Shown: positions 23,899 to 35,207, counted from the stretch's first letter. The stretch: 64,000 nt of DNA from Oscheius dolichura (GCA_932521035.1 OW051496.1:7502001-7566000); one strand, 5' to 3'. Program-made: numbers and translations. Notes: a model not told the origin generated them from the sequence alone.

Positions 23899-25251
23899 TT
23901 ACACGTAACGGTATTCGACTTCGTAGTATTGTTCTCCTTTTAGGCCGTTGTAGGCGATGAGGGGGAGCAGGTTTGAGTGGCTACGGTAGATGTGCTCTTT
24001 ATCGGTTAGCCGCGAACTGCAGACACTGAAACGGTGAATATGTTGGTCATAGAACAGAAAAAAAACTGACACTGGCCCTCCCTGGCGTTGATCCATATTC
24101 GATTTTATCTCCAGCCCATAATAGTCGCAATTTCGATAGAGCTCTTCTCCGGATCCCATGGCCATTCGATTGATTCGAATTTCCACTTTATTTTTGTGTG
24201 GGGCCTAAATTTCTATGAGTTGGCGGATTGGGAGGAAGGTCACCTCGATCCATAGGGTGTTCTCCTTCCTCTGGAAGGAGTACGCCAGTAGAGAGGGGCT
24301 AGTCATACGGACTTTCTGCCATGATTGTGTAGCCATGACGGTAGGGGGCTGGAAAGAGTTATTAATTGGAGGTAGATTATACCTTCTTGTCACAAAAGTC
24401 TCCAATATACCCAGAGGGGCAGTTGCACTTGGAGCAATCTCGAGGATTGGGGATCCCTCCGTTTTTGCACTTCTTGAAGGATTCCTTCGAACAATTCTCT
24501 GAAGACAGTAATGGCTATCCCCCTTCTTGACTGCTTACTGTAACAATTATAGAGCCTGTTCACAGTGTGGTAGTCGTAGAAGGAGGCGCCACGGGCATTG
24601 CCCAGGTATTGACGATAGTCGCTGTTCTTCGGAATTATTTCATTGTCACTGAACGTGGTTGGTAGGGAAGGAAAAGACAATTACTAGCTGTCATAGTGCA
24701 GCACACTCGAGTAGTCGTAGGGTATGGTCTTATCGTATGGATCTGTACTTAGGTTGTACTGATCTTCATAGCCAGAAGGGACCCAGTCAACGTTGACCGT
24801 GATATGATTGTCCCTATCTCCTCGTTGATGCATGTGGCCGAGTCCCAAAGCATGAACCAGCTCGTGAGTAATGGTATTCTAAAAAGATGTACTGTGTGCG
24901 ATATTTAGCCTCACCTTATTGAAACATCTACTCCCCAGAGAAAGGTAGTTATTCCCCAGGTGTTGGCCTAAATATTCCGTGTAACAGCCCGCCCCCCTGA
25001 AGACATGGATCCAATACGGCTGCCTTCCGAAGGGTTTCTCCAGGAAATCGATGCAGGTATGGGACTGGATCTCTTGAGCAGCGGTGCGGAGTTGCACACA
25101 CTCTTCATAGGCTAAAGGGAAGTTCAAAGGGGAGGAAGGAGGGCTCACTGAAGCCCTTGTCACAGTAGAAGGGGACTGTATTGCGGAGCCATATGGTCAA
25201 TCCGGAGACGAGGGCGAAGAGATGAGAGAGGAGGAGTAGAGCAGTGTTCAT
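23899..25251 (-). CDS. Astacin-family metalloprotease 1 (EGF, CUB), no propeptide
   Basis: Seven exons chain in phase: 25149-25251, 24915-25111, 24685-24878, 24539-24648, 24383-24498, 24244-24348 and 23899-24204, giving 376 residues. A signal peptide (NTALLLLSHLFALVSG) leads almost directly into the M12A catalytic domain (about 25-200) with the zinc signature HELVHALGLGHMHQRGDRD at 105-123. An EGF-like module (CKNGGIPNPRDCSKCNCPSG) and a CUB-like domain (ending NGLKGEQYYEVEYRYV) follow. Two oddities: there is no propeptide between signal peptide and catalytic domain, and the Met-turn reads SSVLHY, with Leu where astacins have Met. An apparent in-frame TAG at 24205 lies in a 39-nt GT-AG intron. 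Nematode NAS proteases of this layout act in cuticle and extracellular matrix remodelling; the exact substrate is unknown. Confidence 0.92.
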
Positions 25252-25541
25252 CGACGTCGACAAGAAGCACTGAAGGATTGACTGATACCACAGTGGTCTG
25301 AAGCAACAGCTACGGCAGAAAGCATCGCTTCGTGTGCCCGGCTTCTGCTTCGTGACGGCGCCTACCCACGCTTCTCCGCTCCTTCTTTTTTGAACTATCT
25401 CCTCGTTCACCCTTATATTGTTGGAGTGAAGATGAAGAGAACATGGTTGATCAATGGTAGACTACGTGGCACAATGTCCCCAGCTACAAAGGAAGCTCAT
25501 ACCATTCAGTCCATGGAGTGTTCTGGAACAGCTGCCATTGC

Positions 25542-25548
25542 TATAAAA
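25542..25548 (+). promoter_or_regulatory. TATA box of the PEGITEV repeat gene
   Basis: TATAAAA about 38 nt before the ATG at 25580, implying a very short 5' UTR. Confidence 0.6.
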
Positions 25549-25579
25549 GGGCTTCACCTCCCGTCAGGATATATCCAGC

Positions 25580-26325
25580 ATGTTCTCCTGTATCACTCCT
25601 CTTCTCTTCGTCCTCGCTGTTCAAGCTGCCCCCGTCGTCCGGGACATCCCTGAAGGAATAACCGAGACGGTCATCAACGACGAGCATCCCGCTTTCATTG
25701 CTCGGGTTCAGCACATCATGGAGTCAGTGGCACTTGTCTGGTCCCGAATAAAAGGCCTTTTCAGCAAGCCTGAAGGAATAGCCGAGGTTAAGATCAGCGA
25801 GGGCCATCCTTTCGATGCCCGAGTTCTACACGTCCAGGAGTGGGTTATAATTACAGTATGTTTAAGGAAGTGTCTATTTCAGTGTGCCGGAAGGAATAAC
25901 CGAGGTCAAGATTGGAGACGCACCCGAGGGAATCACTGAGGTTGCCATCAACGAGGAGCATCCCGACTTCATTGCCCGGGGGGAACACAACGGAAAGTGG
26001 GAGAACAGTTCCTTGAAGGAGTTGACCTTCCCTTTAGCGTCATCAACAGCGCCGAAGTTGGTTCCGTCCTCACCGGTCTCTCCGCTATCCAGGATAAGCC
26101 CGAAGGAATCACCGAGGTTCAGATCAACGACGGTCATCCCGCCTTCGTTGCCCGCCTCCATCACACCCTAGAGTGAGCCACCCTCCTTCCCCAAAAAGAT
26201 GCTGTCTTTCCAGCAAACCTGAGGGAATCACCGAGGTGGCTATTGGCGAGGATCATCCCGCCTTCGCTGCTCGTCTCCAGCACAACCAACCCGAGATCAA
26301 AGCCATCTCACCCGTACCCATCTAA
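25580..26325 (+). CDS. Secreted repeat protein built from duplicated exons (PEGITEV repeats)
   Basis: Five exons chain in phase: 25580-25722, 25765-25839, 25883-25996, 26038-26172 and 26214-26325, giving 192 residues. A signal peptide (MFSCITPLLFVLAVQA) is followed by five or six copies of a unit with consensus PEGITEVxIxxxHPxFxAR, each ending in a His about two residues later. Exon 3 holds one and a half units; exon 4 adds a short spacer around EVGSVLTGLSAIQ. All four introns are phase 2. Three lie at the same spot, just before (D)KPEG or (D)VPEG, so the gene grew by exon duplication. There are no Cys in the repeats. I know no family with this repeat. It could be a secreted structural or effector protein, but that is inference. 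It lies between astacin 1 and F-box gene A. Confidence 0.85.
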
Positions 26326-26345
26326 TCACCCACCTCCCGGCCGTC

Positions 26346-26351
26346 AATAAA
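26346..26351 (+). terminator. Poly(A) signal of the PEGITEV repeat gene
   Basis: AATAAA 20 nt after the stop codon. Confidence 0.75.
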
Positions 26352-26564
26352 CGTTTCTAATAGAGAGCCCTGTTCCTCCGCCAGCTGTCACTTCCTTTCC
26401 CATAGTTTCCAGGGGCTGCTCTGTCAATAAATCCACTCTCTCGCTCTAGATAATTAGCCGTCACCACCACATCTCTGACTCCAGTAATTCTCTCTGCCTC
26501 CCGCCCCTCTTGATTAATCGGGCAGCCTCCTCTGTCCTGACTGTCCAGCCGTCTGTTTACCTCT

Positions 26565-26757
26565 AGTTCAGGACGTTCTGGAATGAATCGGTCAACTGTA
26601 CGAGGCTCTTCATGACTTGCCCCACAAACTCCAGCTGTCCTCCCTTCCTCACGTCAATTGACGTCTAGTGACCAAGTCAGCCAAGTCAGAGATTGTGAAA
26701 ATGATGACCTCGCACGTGTTGAGCTTCTCCTTATCAATCTATTGAAGCCGTCCCTCC
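26565..26757 (-). CDS. Two possible terminal exons, unrecognised
   Basis: On the minus strand an acceptor (TTCAATAG) opens IDKEKLNTCEVIIFTISDL, then a GT-AG intron of about 38 nt, then LEFVGQVMKSLVQLTDSFQN and a stop. Phases match. The segment looks helical. No upstream exon is visible, because F-box gene A begins at 26779 on the other strand, so this may be a gene fragment. A DKEE-type exon at 21.15 kb is similar in its first residues. Confidence 0.35.
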
Positions 26758-26778
26758 CCACCGCCAGCTGTTTGCAAC

Positions 26779-28076
26779 ATGGCCAAACTTTTCTCTTGTT
26801 TCTTTTCCCTCTTCCATCGTTTTGATTACAATAAAAAGAAGAACCTCGACCTCCAGTTTGAAATAGAAGCCCTGCCCGACCATTTGGTTATTTCCATATT
26901 GAATAAGGTACGTCTCCCGCCACATTCAAAGAGAAATGCTTCAGATGTCAGCGGGTGCTTTCTGTCGGACGTATTCTACCTGTTATTTTATGGCAGATCT
27001 GGCAGACAGAGGACGGGGAAGACTGGCTATTTCTTTGGGGAATCCCCCCAATCTGGCTATTGAATGCTGCCCCAGGGTGGTGGCCTCTCCTCTACCAGGA
27101 ATAACCTCTTGGGTGAGAGAATGCCGTTCAAGTAAAATGTTCTTTTTCAGAAGGAGAGTATTGTGTCCGATTGCTATACCCTGAAGATCAGTTATCCAAT
27201 GAAGGGCCACCCAAGATGGCGGGATGATCCGACCCTGGCAATGCTGACCTTCCCCTCCCACCACATCGACGATATTCCACTCTTTCTATGCAATTATTCC
27301 TATTTCAAATTCAATCGAGTCGCCATCTGGACAGTCAAATACTCGGACAAGGCTAATTCAAAGAGATTAGTATCCATTTTGCGGAGAGAGGGGATCAAAT
27401 GCTGTTCTCTGCTGGTGGACGACGAAGAATTCGTCCCGGCTCTTGTCGGGGTCATGAAGCCGGTGGAACTGGATGTCGAGGGAAGCTTCGACTTTGAGAG
27501 TAGACAAATCCCACGACTGCCTAAAATGGTTTGTTGTCTTCCTGTACATGTAAATATATTCAGAAAATAAACATCGTGGGATTCCATCCAACCTCCTGGG
27601 AAACAGTGAAAGACGAGGTGCTGCCGTATTGTGAGGGGATACAGCTCCAGATAGACATGACATCGGAGGCCACGGCACTGGAAGCCGTCACCTTTATAGA
27701 GGTACCGTATTCTTTCTCTTTCTATGGATGGCCAGCCTTTCAGAAGATGTTCAAACTGCACCATCTGAAGGTGGCCGTCTCTGTCCACCTGCCGCGGGCC
27801 ATCCTCCAGGAAGGTACCCTCAAGGGGTTGTTTAGTGTCCTCCTTTCACGGATGAAGGTACTGGATGATCTCCTCCTCTATCCAGTCCCGGAAGCGAGGG
27901 CCTGTACTGTTTTGATCTATGACCGGGGATCCGGCTGGCTGTTGCGGTCCTTCTCCAGCTACTCCGAAATGGAGAGATTCCTCACTTCGTATAGAAAATT
28001 CTGGAGGACAAACGAGGAGAACAGAGCAGAGTTGGACAACCTATTGAAACAAGTGGAAGAGATCTTCGACAAATAG
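26779..28076 (+). CDS. F-box protein A
   Basis: Five exons, all introns phase 0: 26779-26907, 26945-27112, 27151-27528, 27564-27701 and 27744-28076, giving 381 residues. The F-box core is EALPDHLVISILNK plus the start of exon 2 (MSAGAFCRTYSTC). The rest is a nematode-type, variable substrate-binding region ending with an aromatic W/F-rich motif (SYSEMERFLTSYRKFW) that has counterparts in copies B-D at 40.7-44.4 kb. F-box proteins recruit targets to SCF ubiquitin ligases through SKP1; these expanded nematode sets evolve fast and their targets are mostly unknown. Intron 4 (42 nt, 27702-27743) is open in frame, so retention would add 14 residues. Confidence 0.85.
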
Positions 28077-28155
28077 AAAGCCCCTCCTCCTCCCCGATGC
28101 CTAACCAATGTTCATATCAATTTATCTCAATGTATACTGGTAAATAATGAAATCT

Positions 28156-28763
28156 TTAATCTTTTGGCCGTTGTTTGGCTGCCATTAGAGTGAAAAATGT
28201 GACGGGGAAGTCTGCCCAGCATTTGGTGTTGACGTGCCTTGAGCAGTAATCAGTCAACTGCCAGCCTTTTACCAGGGTGCCAACGTGTTCCAGGATACGG
28301 TCATCTCCAAAAGTAGCGGAGGAGATGGACGGCGGCCTCTGTCCTTGACGGAAAAGGAACTTTGTCCTCCTCCCGTTTTTCACTTCTCTTCATCCTTATC
28401 AAATGGACATTTCCTGGCCGTTCATCACCCAAAGAACCCGGGTATGATGCTGGAACTACGGGCTGTAGCTGTGGTTAGATGAGTCAGAAAGGCGAGGGTA
28501 CAAAGAAACAGAATGAGACCACTGGGGGGCGGTGTGATAGTTTCTTGAGTTCTAGAAGTTCCGGTGTTCCGTTCTCTGCCTGCTGGACAGTAAACAAGTC
28601 CTTTTTCTGGCGATTTACTCATTTTAAACCTGAAAATACTCTTAATTTTCCCTGGTAAGCAAAGAAATAAATGAATATCCCAGTCAGGCACAGTACCCAC
28701 CTTCTTCTCTCTAGAAACCGTGTCGAGAGATTCGAGTCCCACGAAAACTAAAAATATGACCAA
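28156..28763 (-). CDS. Small unrecognised protein, possibly secreted or membrane
   Basis: Four exons chain in phase: 28701-28763, 28523-28579, 28384-28468 and 28156-28343, giving 130 residues. The N-terminus MVIFLVFVGLESLDTV is hydrophobic (weak signal or anchor), followed by a Pro-rich middle, a basic IRMKRRQRPP site that resembles a prohormone-type cleavage site, and a C-terminal part with two Cys (CSRHVNTKCW). It converges on F-box gene A with only about 80 nt between the stop codons. No family is recognised. An additional upstream exon cannot be excluded. Confidence 0.45.
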
Positions 28764-29640
28764 AAGGTAACCGCCCGGGTGATCTGCTTATAAATTGCTT
28801 GGCGTTCCATTCGGAGAAAAGCCAAAGAATAGAGACAGAACAACGCGAAAATCGATAGGAATTTACCGCTTTCCCCTATTTTAGGACACTTCTGCTAAGT
28901 TTCAGCCCATTTCCCTTATTTAACCCTATAAAGAACCCATGCAAATTATACGGCCGTAGAATTTGCCGTCTGCCGGCTGGCCACCCGTCTTTTTAGTCTC
29001 TGATAGTTGCCTGCTCCTGTAGTCTACTTTCCGCCCCGTGCCAATTCCTGTTGCCCACCCGCCTTCTCCTACAGTCTGTAGTCTCTCTTCTGCCGCTTCC
29101 TTATAAACAGAGACAAGCCGGTGGCTGGCTTGGCTCCCCCTCTTCCCGGATAATTGTACTTTACCCTGGCAATTGTGCTTGCGTCAGTTCGTCCTCCCTC
29201 CGTTTTTCTCCGGCAACATGTGCTGTTTGTGCACACACACACCGTAGGGACCTGACGACCACAAACAAATTCCCACCACCACGTGGTGGTGAAGATGCGA
29301 TTAGCCGGAAGGAGACGTTCCCTTCCGGACTGCCCCTTGTCCCCCACCCCGTATCCTCCCAATGACCATAGAATAGTAGCTGACAGCCGGGGAGGATTGC
29401 CCTTTGTCCGTTCAACTGGCTAGACTCGGGCCGGGAGAACTTTACCATTCTGCCGGCGAGGCGTACCTCCGATAAGTCGATCGACTTCGGTCGTTCGCTC
29501 TCGACCGCAGATTTTCTGATCTGATTACTCCAATAGTAATGCCATAATTAGAAGGGGGCATACCTGTCTCCTTCTTCTCTTCCTTCGATTTCATTTTAAG
29601 AGAGAAATCTCCCGATCACTCCCAGCTCGGCCCCTTTTTG
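28764..29640. other. No gene seen
   Basis: No supportable exons on either strand. Contains two CACCACGTGGTGGTG-like palindromic bases around 29275-29290. Confidence 0.4.
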
Positions 29641-29714
29641 ACGGTCACACAAACAAGCGGTCAATCATTATCATCATTCCAGTTTTGGCAACCCCTCCGT
29701 CTGTTTCTTGGTCT

Positions 29715-31992
29715 CCTTGAACTACTTCTCCTCTTCCTCCTTCTTTGCCTCTTCTTCGTCCTCCTCCTCCTCCCTTTCCTTGGTCAGCTGCTTTCTCGTT
29801 GTCAACCCGCCACGGCTTGACTTATCGCCCAGTTGCCTTCCTTATTTTCATGGCAAACGGTTATCTATATTGATCTTTTTGTGATTTTTCCCAATCTTGC
29901 AGCCTTCCCCCTTATCTAACGGCCCCTAGCCAGTTCTAAAATGGTTAGACTGTCGAGTGGCCATCCTCCCCGTGTGTCCTCCCCCTTACTGACCCATAGC
30001 CGCAATAATTGCGTATCCCTCCTATCATCTCCTACCATTTCTCCCCAATTTGCCGCCATCTCTAGCCTTTCTTCCCTAATTCGAATTACCTCTTCTCTCA
30101 ATTTTGTGGCTTGTGTCGCCTCCCGCGTCAATGAACTTCTTAACCACGTGGTCATCTTCGCTGTCCCCCCAGATAAGGCTAGACTTTTCATCCTGAAAAG
30201 GGCCCTGTTCCCGGTAGTTGTAAACTGGGTGATCATCCTCGAATACAACCCGATATAGCCCTCGGCCATTATTGATCTCCACTGGAGGGGTCAATTCCAG
30301 GCGATCTGTGATTGTGATTACGAACGGGTTCCCATCCATCGAGCGATCAGCGGCCGCCTGTTTAGAATGATGTCAGAGATCCTCGGGAAGTGTAAGAGCG
30401 TCTCCGAGGGGACAGAGTCCTAACTTTTGCTCTGACCCACCATTAAACATTACCCTTAATCCTGGCCGTCTCTTGACCATAATATGATAATTTCGTCTCA
30501 CAGAGATATTATCAGAGGGGGAGAGGGGTGGCCTATCAATTGTATTGTTTACGATAGACAATATCTTGATGTCCGGTGTGTAATATTTGGAGTTGGTGGG
30601 CCCCTGTTTTCCGTCTTTCCACGCTCATTTCTCTCTTTAGCCCGGCTACATAGCCACATTCAATTCAGCACAAACATCAAACATATTATTACCTGAGCAT
30701 TTGGATCGGCGACGACCACTTCTTGAACTCTTATTTACCGCTTTCATCAAAACTGTTTGAACAAAGGCGCCTCGTCCTTGCTGTCTGCCCTGGGCCCCCA
30801 ACTTCTACTATTCGCCCTGCCGGTGTCTCCCCTTCCATTTTTGGAGAGTCCTCTACCGTTTCCTCGTGTTAAACATGAATTCTGTGCTTTCCATCGGTAT
30901 CTTTCTTCTTTTTAAGAATCTCCATTTGTTTCTCATAGTAACCAGACCCCCTCCCCGTGCTTTGATTAGGCTACACCACCCAGGGACACCTGCCCCCGCC
31001 TCTCCCATTCTTTGATCGTCTCCTTTCAAATTGAACAAGCCAAAATCTTCGTCTACAATCTTTGCCTTGGAACCGTTCTTTCCCCTTCCCAAAAACCTAA
31101 ACAAACACTTCCTCGCCCACCCAGAGTGTATCGAATTGGCCTCTGTCCCCCACTCTGCCAACCGTGGAGACGACCAGATTACAGCTTGCAACCAGTCTGC
31201 AATATAACCTGAGGCTGTTTTCCCCTCCCCTACCCGCCTGTCCATATCTGTCTTGCCCTCTTCCCCTCTCCTCTTATCATTTGGCCCATTTGTTGTGTTC
31301 CCCCTCGTAGCTAGGGAGAGTCTCCAGCTGTTCAGAACATCCCCAGAGGAGTAGTTCTGGTTTCAATTAATAGTTGTTAGTCAATTTCCCAACTTCTCCA
31401 CTTTTTCCTGTTTTTTGGCAGTCGTTATGGTCCCAAAACAAGCCGAACTGTCTTCCTTGCCACAGTCCTTATCAATCACAAAATTTGTTGACTGGCCTAT
31501 TTTCTTCTCCCTCTTCTTTCGTGGTACTTTCCCGGCTACTTTATTACTGTTAGAGTCTAATTCTTTGGCAATGTTCCTTTTGGGACCCCGAGCCATAGAA
31601 ACTCGATTTCTTTATTGTATCTCCCGAAAAAAAATACGGCTGGCAGCTAGAGGCTTCCAATTTTGAAGAGCTGACGATTGACTTGCCTACTTCTCCAGTT
31701 CATTCCGGTTCATTCCAGGTATTCACCGGTAATTGTTCAATCTCTGACCTCTCTTCCCTTCCTAATTGAAGCGTGACTACTTCCATTCGGGCACTATTTC
31801 CTCCTTTGAAAAGAACTACACTTTCCATAGGAACAGTTTTCCTTTTTGATAGAAGAGAGTCTACTTTTTGTCCTCCATGTGCCCCTTCCTTGATCACGTA
31901 TCTGTTTTCACAGTCTCCTTCCTCCCTTCCCCCTTCCCCCTCAAATAACACGCTGTTTTCGATCTTTGCTAATACTATTTTGTTTAGGGCCG
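29715..31992 (-). other. Unresolved minus-strand gene with many charged exons
   Basis: Several minus-strand stretches look coding. 31700-31990 contains KRKTVPMESVVLFKG and ends LPVNTWN. 31381-31596 is Lys-rich. 30853-31130 contains KRRKIPMESTEFMF. 30373-30520 contains NISVRRNYHIMVKRRPG. 30076-30330 contains YRVVFEDDHPVYNYREQGPF. A terminal stretch, about 29715-29810, has an acidic/basic run (LTKEREEEEDEEEAKKEEEE) before a stop. The repeated (K/R)(K/R)KxxPMES element suggests duplicated exons of one gene. I could not fix the splice borders, so no protein model is given. A nuclear or scaffold protein would fit the composition, but that is a guess. Confidence 0.35.
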
Positions 31993-32036
31993 ACTGACAG
32001 ACGGACTGCAGTCTGGTGCAGAGGGCAGAGAAGGGA

Positions 32037-34104
32037 ATGAAAATAGACGAGCTGGATGCCCGGGAGGGCGCTTCCGACCGGCAGGACGGCACCGTCTGCC
32101 TGGTATGCGGCGACGTGGCGACTGGACGACATTATGGAGCAATTGCCTGTAATGGGTGCAAGGGATTCTTCAGACGGACCATCAGGCGGGGATATTCGTA
32201 TGAGTGCCGGTTCGAGAGCAAATGCGACATATCTAAACGTAAGCCGCCTCTTGACCAAAACTGACCGGGGTGTAGATAACAGAGCGGTCTGTCGATTTTG
32301 TCGCTATACGAGGTGTATCAACGCGGGGATGAGGGAGGAGCAGGTACAGAACGAGAGGGACGTGATCGGGAAGAGGAACAGGACCAACAGTGCCACCTCC
32401 ACCAAGGGACGACCAATCCCGATGAAGAGGAGGCAGAGCAGCGAGGATGGGTAAGTCTCTGGACTATTCGTTGACTTGTATCTAATAATTGTAGATCCCC
32501 GAAGAGAGCCTCCCCTGATCTGGACGCCTTGGCCAATTGTGACGACCCCTGGTCCCACCCGGATCTCATAGTTGACGAGCTGCTGAAGTCCGAATCAACC
32601 ATTCACAATCTAACAGACACGGTCATCCAGCAGACAGGAGAAGTCCAATACAGCATGAGGCCGGAACACGTTAGTTTTTTTAAAGGTCTAACCCGGTTAA
32701 TTTTAGCAGAAACCCCCTCCGACCCCAGGAACCAGGACAGCTCAACTGAACGATGTCTTCAGGTCCCTTCACAGCCAGCTGTTGCTTGTCATCGAATGGG
32801 CAAAGACTCTGAAACCCTTCCTGGAACTGGTCACAGACGATCAGGTAGGATTTTAATAGGCTCCTATTCATTCTTTCCCTTCAGACCTGTCTCCTGAAGA
32901 ACTTTGCCGCCCAGCACGTGGTACTGTGCCTCGCCTACCGGTCAAAAGGAGCCCCTTCGGATTTCCTCCGCCTGATAAACAACAGCTATATCCAGAGACC
33001 GAAACAGATGGGAGATCCGGATAGGTAAGCCGTCTTCTCTATAGAAATAGGCTATTCTAGCCCCCCTTTCAGTGACTACTTCCTACGAGACTGTGAGAAG
33101 GTCATGGATCAACTGGTCGCCCCCATGAGGTTTCTGGAAATGGACGATGCTGAATTTGTCGCGTTGAAGGCTTGCATCCTATTCAATCCAGGTTTGGCTA
33201 ATTTTAACTGGTCATGAGAGTTATTTCAGTGGCCAAGGGATTAACTTCTGCCTCTGTGATGAAGGTCCTCGATATTAGAAGAAAGATTTTCTCCGCGTTG
33301 GAGAGCTACGTGAAGAAACGCAAGCCCCAGGAGAAGACGAGGATAGGAGATTTGACCTTCTTTATTCTCTCTCCCTTGAATGTGAGCCATTCATCCACTC
33401 AATTATTATTTTCGCCTTTTTAGTCCCTGGCCAACTCTGTCAGTGAGGACATCCTCGTCTCCAAGCTGTCCGGGGTGGCTAGACTGGACGTGTTGATGGA
33501 GGAGCTGATCCTCGTGGACACGGACGAGCAGAAGGTCCTGGCCAATGGGAACTCGACGAACCCGATAGATCTGCCGAAGAGTGATCCTCAAATAATCCAG
33601 AATAGCTACGGAATGGGAGGATATACCACCGCTCCGGAGACGTAGGACCTTCTTATTGGGAGGAGGACATCTCCATTTTAGGGCCTCGTACCATGATTCG
33701 CTCATAGACAACTTCGACTTTGATTTCCCCAACAGCTTCACCAATAACAACAATGTATTTGACAAGTGAGTACAGTAGAAATCCAGCTAGTAGAAGAGAT
33801 AGAAAAGTAAAAAAGAGAAGAAGAGAAATTGTAGGACGATAGTCTGGATGGAAGAGTGGTAAGCCCGTGGGTGTTCTATTCTTTTTGACTATATTGTAGA
33901 ATATGGCTAGTTTCCACGGCTAGTTATCCGAATTATTAGATAGAGAACAGCTTGAACTAGACCTCCACCACCCCAAATAATTCCTGCTATTTCAGTTCCC
34001 GTTCCAATTCGCCCGTCCTCGGGATGATGGGTGCCGGCAGTATGATGTGGGGCAGTCTGGCCGACTCCTCCGACGGCTACATGCCCAACGGCATCGGCTT
34101 CTAG
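32037..34104 (+). CDS. Nuclear hormone receptor
   Basis: Ten exons chain in phase: 32037-32238, 32276-32450, 32495-32669, 32707-32844, 32885-33024, 33073-33191, 33230-33381, 33424-33641, 33682-33765 and 33996-34104, giving 503 residues. The DNA-binding domain (residues 20-85) has both C4 zinc fingers with exact spacing and the P-box CNGCKG followed by FFRRTIRR, close to HNF4-type and nematode NHR receptors. The ligand-binding domain (about 180-400) shows [15 protein letters not shown], the helix 3-5 region with the WAK core. The C-terminal tail is Ser/Asn/Met-rich ([16 protein letters not shown]). It should act as a DNA-binding transcription factor in the nucleus; ligand and targets are unknown. 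A likely trans-splice acceptor (TTTGTTTAG) ends at 31987. Confidence 0.95.
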
Positions 34105-34360
34105 CCCCTTCCCTCTCAATTGTATTCGATGTGTTTGTAAGTACCTCGTCCTCACTACTACGTGCCTCTTCTCTTTTCTGCCATTCTCCTGTACCTAAAC
34201 GCGGTTGTCCCCTCCTTTGCCATGTTCTCTCTAGTGCTATTTATTGTCTGTCTTACACGGGTAGCCTCTTGTTAGTGACACATTTTTAGTTAGTTTCTGT
34301 TCTGTTTATAAACATTTTAATAAGAGAAAAGAAACATTCTTACATACAAAAAGACGAGAG

Positions 34361-35207
34361 TTAGTCCATAAGTGAGGTGGATTGAGCAATGGGAGGGGAT
34401 TGGCCCGTCGGCTCGGAGGAGGCCGCCGCCTTGGGGGTGGCTATTTTTTGTGGCTTCGTCTTGAAATCTATCAGATCTGTTCCAGTGGTATCTTTGCCTT
34501 GTTTGGACTGAAAAGAGACGAGGTTGGAATGGTCTTTCTGGTGACGGCAGACTGTTTGCCACAAACATTTGAAGATTTCATAAGCGCCGGCTAGAGACAT
34601 TTTCTCACTGGGTTGTTTGGGAACTCTTTCAAATCCAAAACAATTAACCAGACAGGCTAAAAAAAGCTGAGATTTGTTTTTCTGGGAAAACACCTGGCTT
34701 CCAAGAACATTTCCCTAGCCAAACATGGCAGATGGCCAGCAAGGCTTGTATCTCAGCTATATTTAAACCATTTTGAAAGATTAAAAAATCCTCATGGAGA
34801 GGAGATCCACAGCTACCGTCTACTCAAATTCCAGCTCAAATAGATCATCGGCCCTACCCGCAATTCAACAGTTGCCTAATGCTGGTCGGGCCAGTGTTCC
34901 GAAAATGGGCATGTATGTGTGCGAACTCGTTCCACTTCGCTCAAAATGCCGTTCCACCCTTCTCTGTTACAGTTTCAATAGTAAAAAGATCAGTTTTCCG
35001 TAGAAAAGTGGACAAAAAGCGGAGATCTCCCCGTTTCGCATCAGATATGCGCATATTGGAGAAGGAGAAGTCTATTTTTAAGCAAACTTTCAGGTCATAA
35101 ATTGTAATTATAATGTACTAGAAGTAGAGAAATAAAAAAAAGAAAGATAAAAAGACCTTTTCCGACTGCTTTGTTTCTCTGGGGATGGCGGTGTCTGGGC
35201 TGCTCAT
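34361..35207 (-). CDS. Unrecognised minus-strand gene, partly resolved
   Basis: The terminal exons are sound: 34694 to about 34760, then 34361-34656, joined in phase by a 37-nt intron. They encode a segment around AEIQALLAICHVWLGKC, a Cys-containing middle (MSLAGAYEIFKCLWQTVC) and a Pro/Ser/Ala-rich tail ending STSLMD. A plausible first exon is 35157-35207 (MSSPDTAIPRETKQSEK). A middle exon near 34970-35060 is open in two frames, so its phase is uncertain. No family is recognised. It converges on the nuclear receptor gene. Confidence 0.4.

Noticed and set aside
24199-24210. Astacin 1 as a pseudogene because of the in-frame TAG
   Set aside because: The TAG lies inside a 39-nt GT-AG intron in phase; both sides then join in frame.
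29638-29820. Leu-rich plus-strand frame that looks like a membrane helix
   Set aside because: It is the complement of a Glu/Lys-rich minus-strand stretch, which reads more like a real C-terminal tail.
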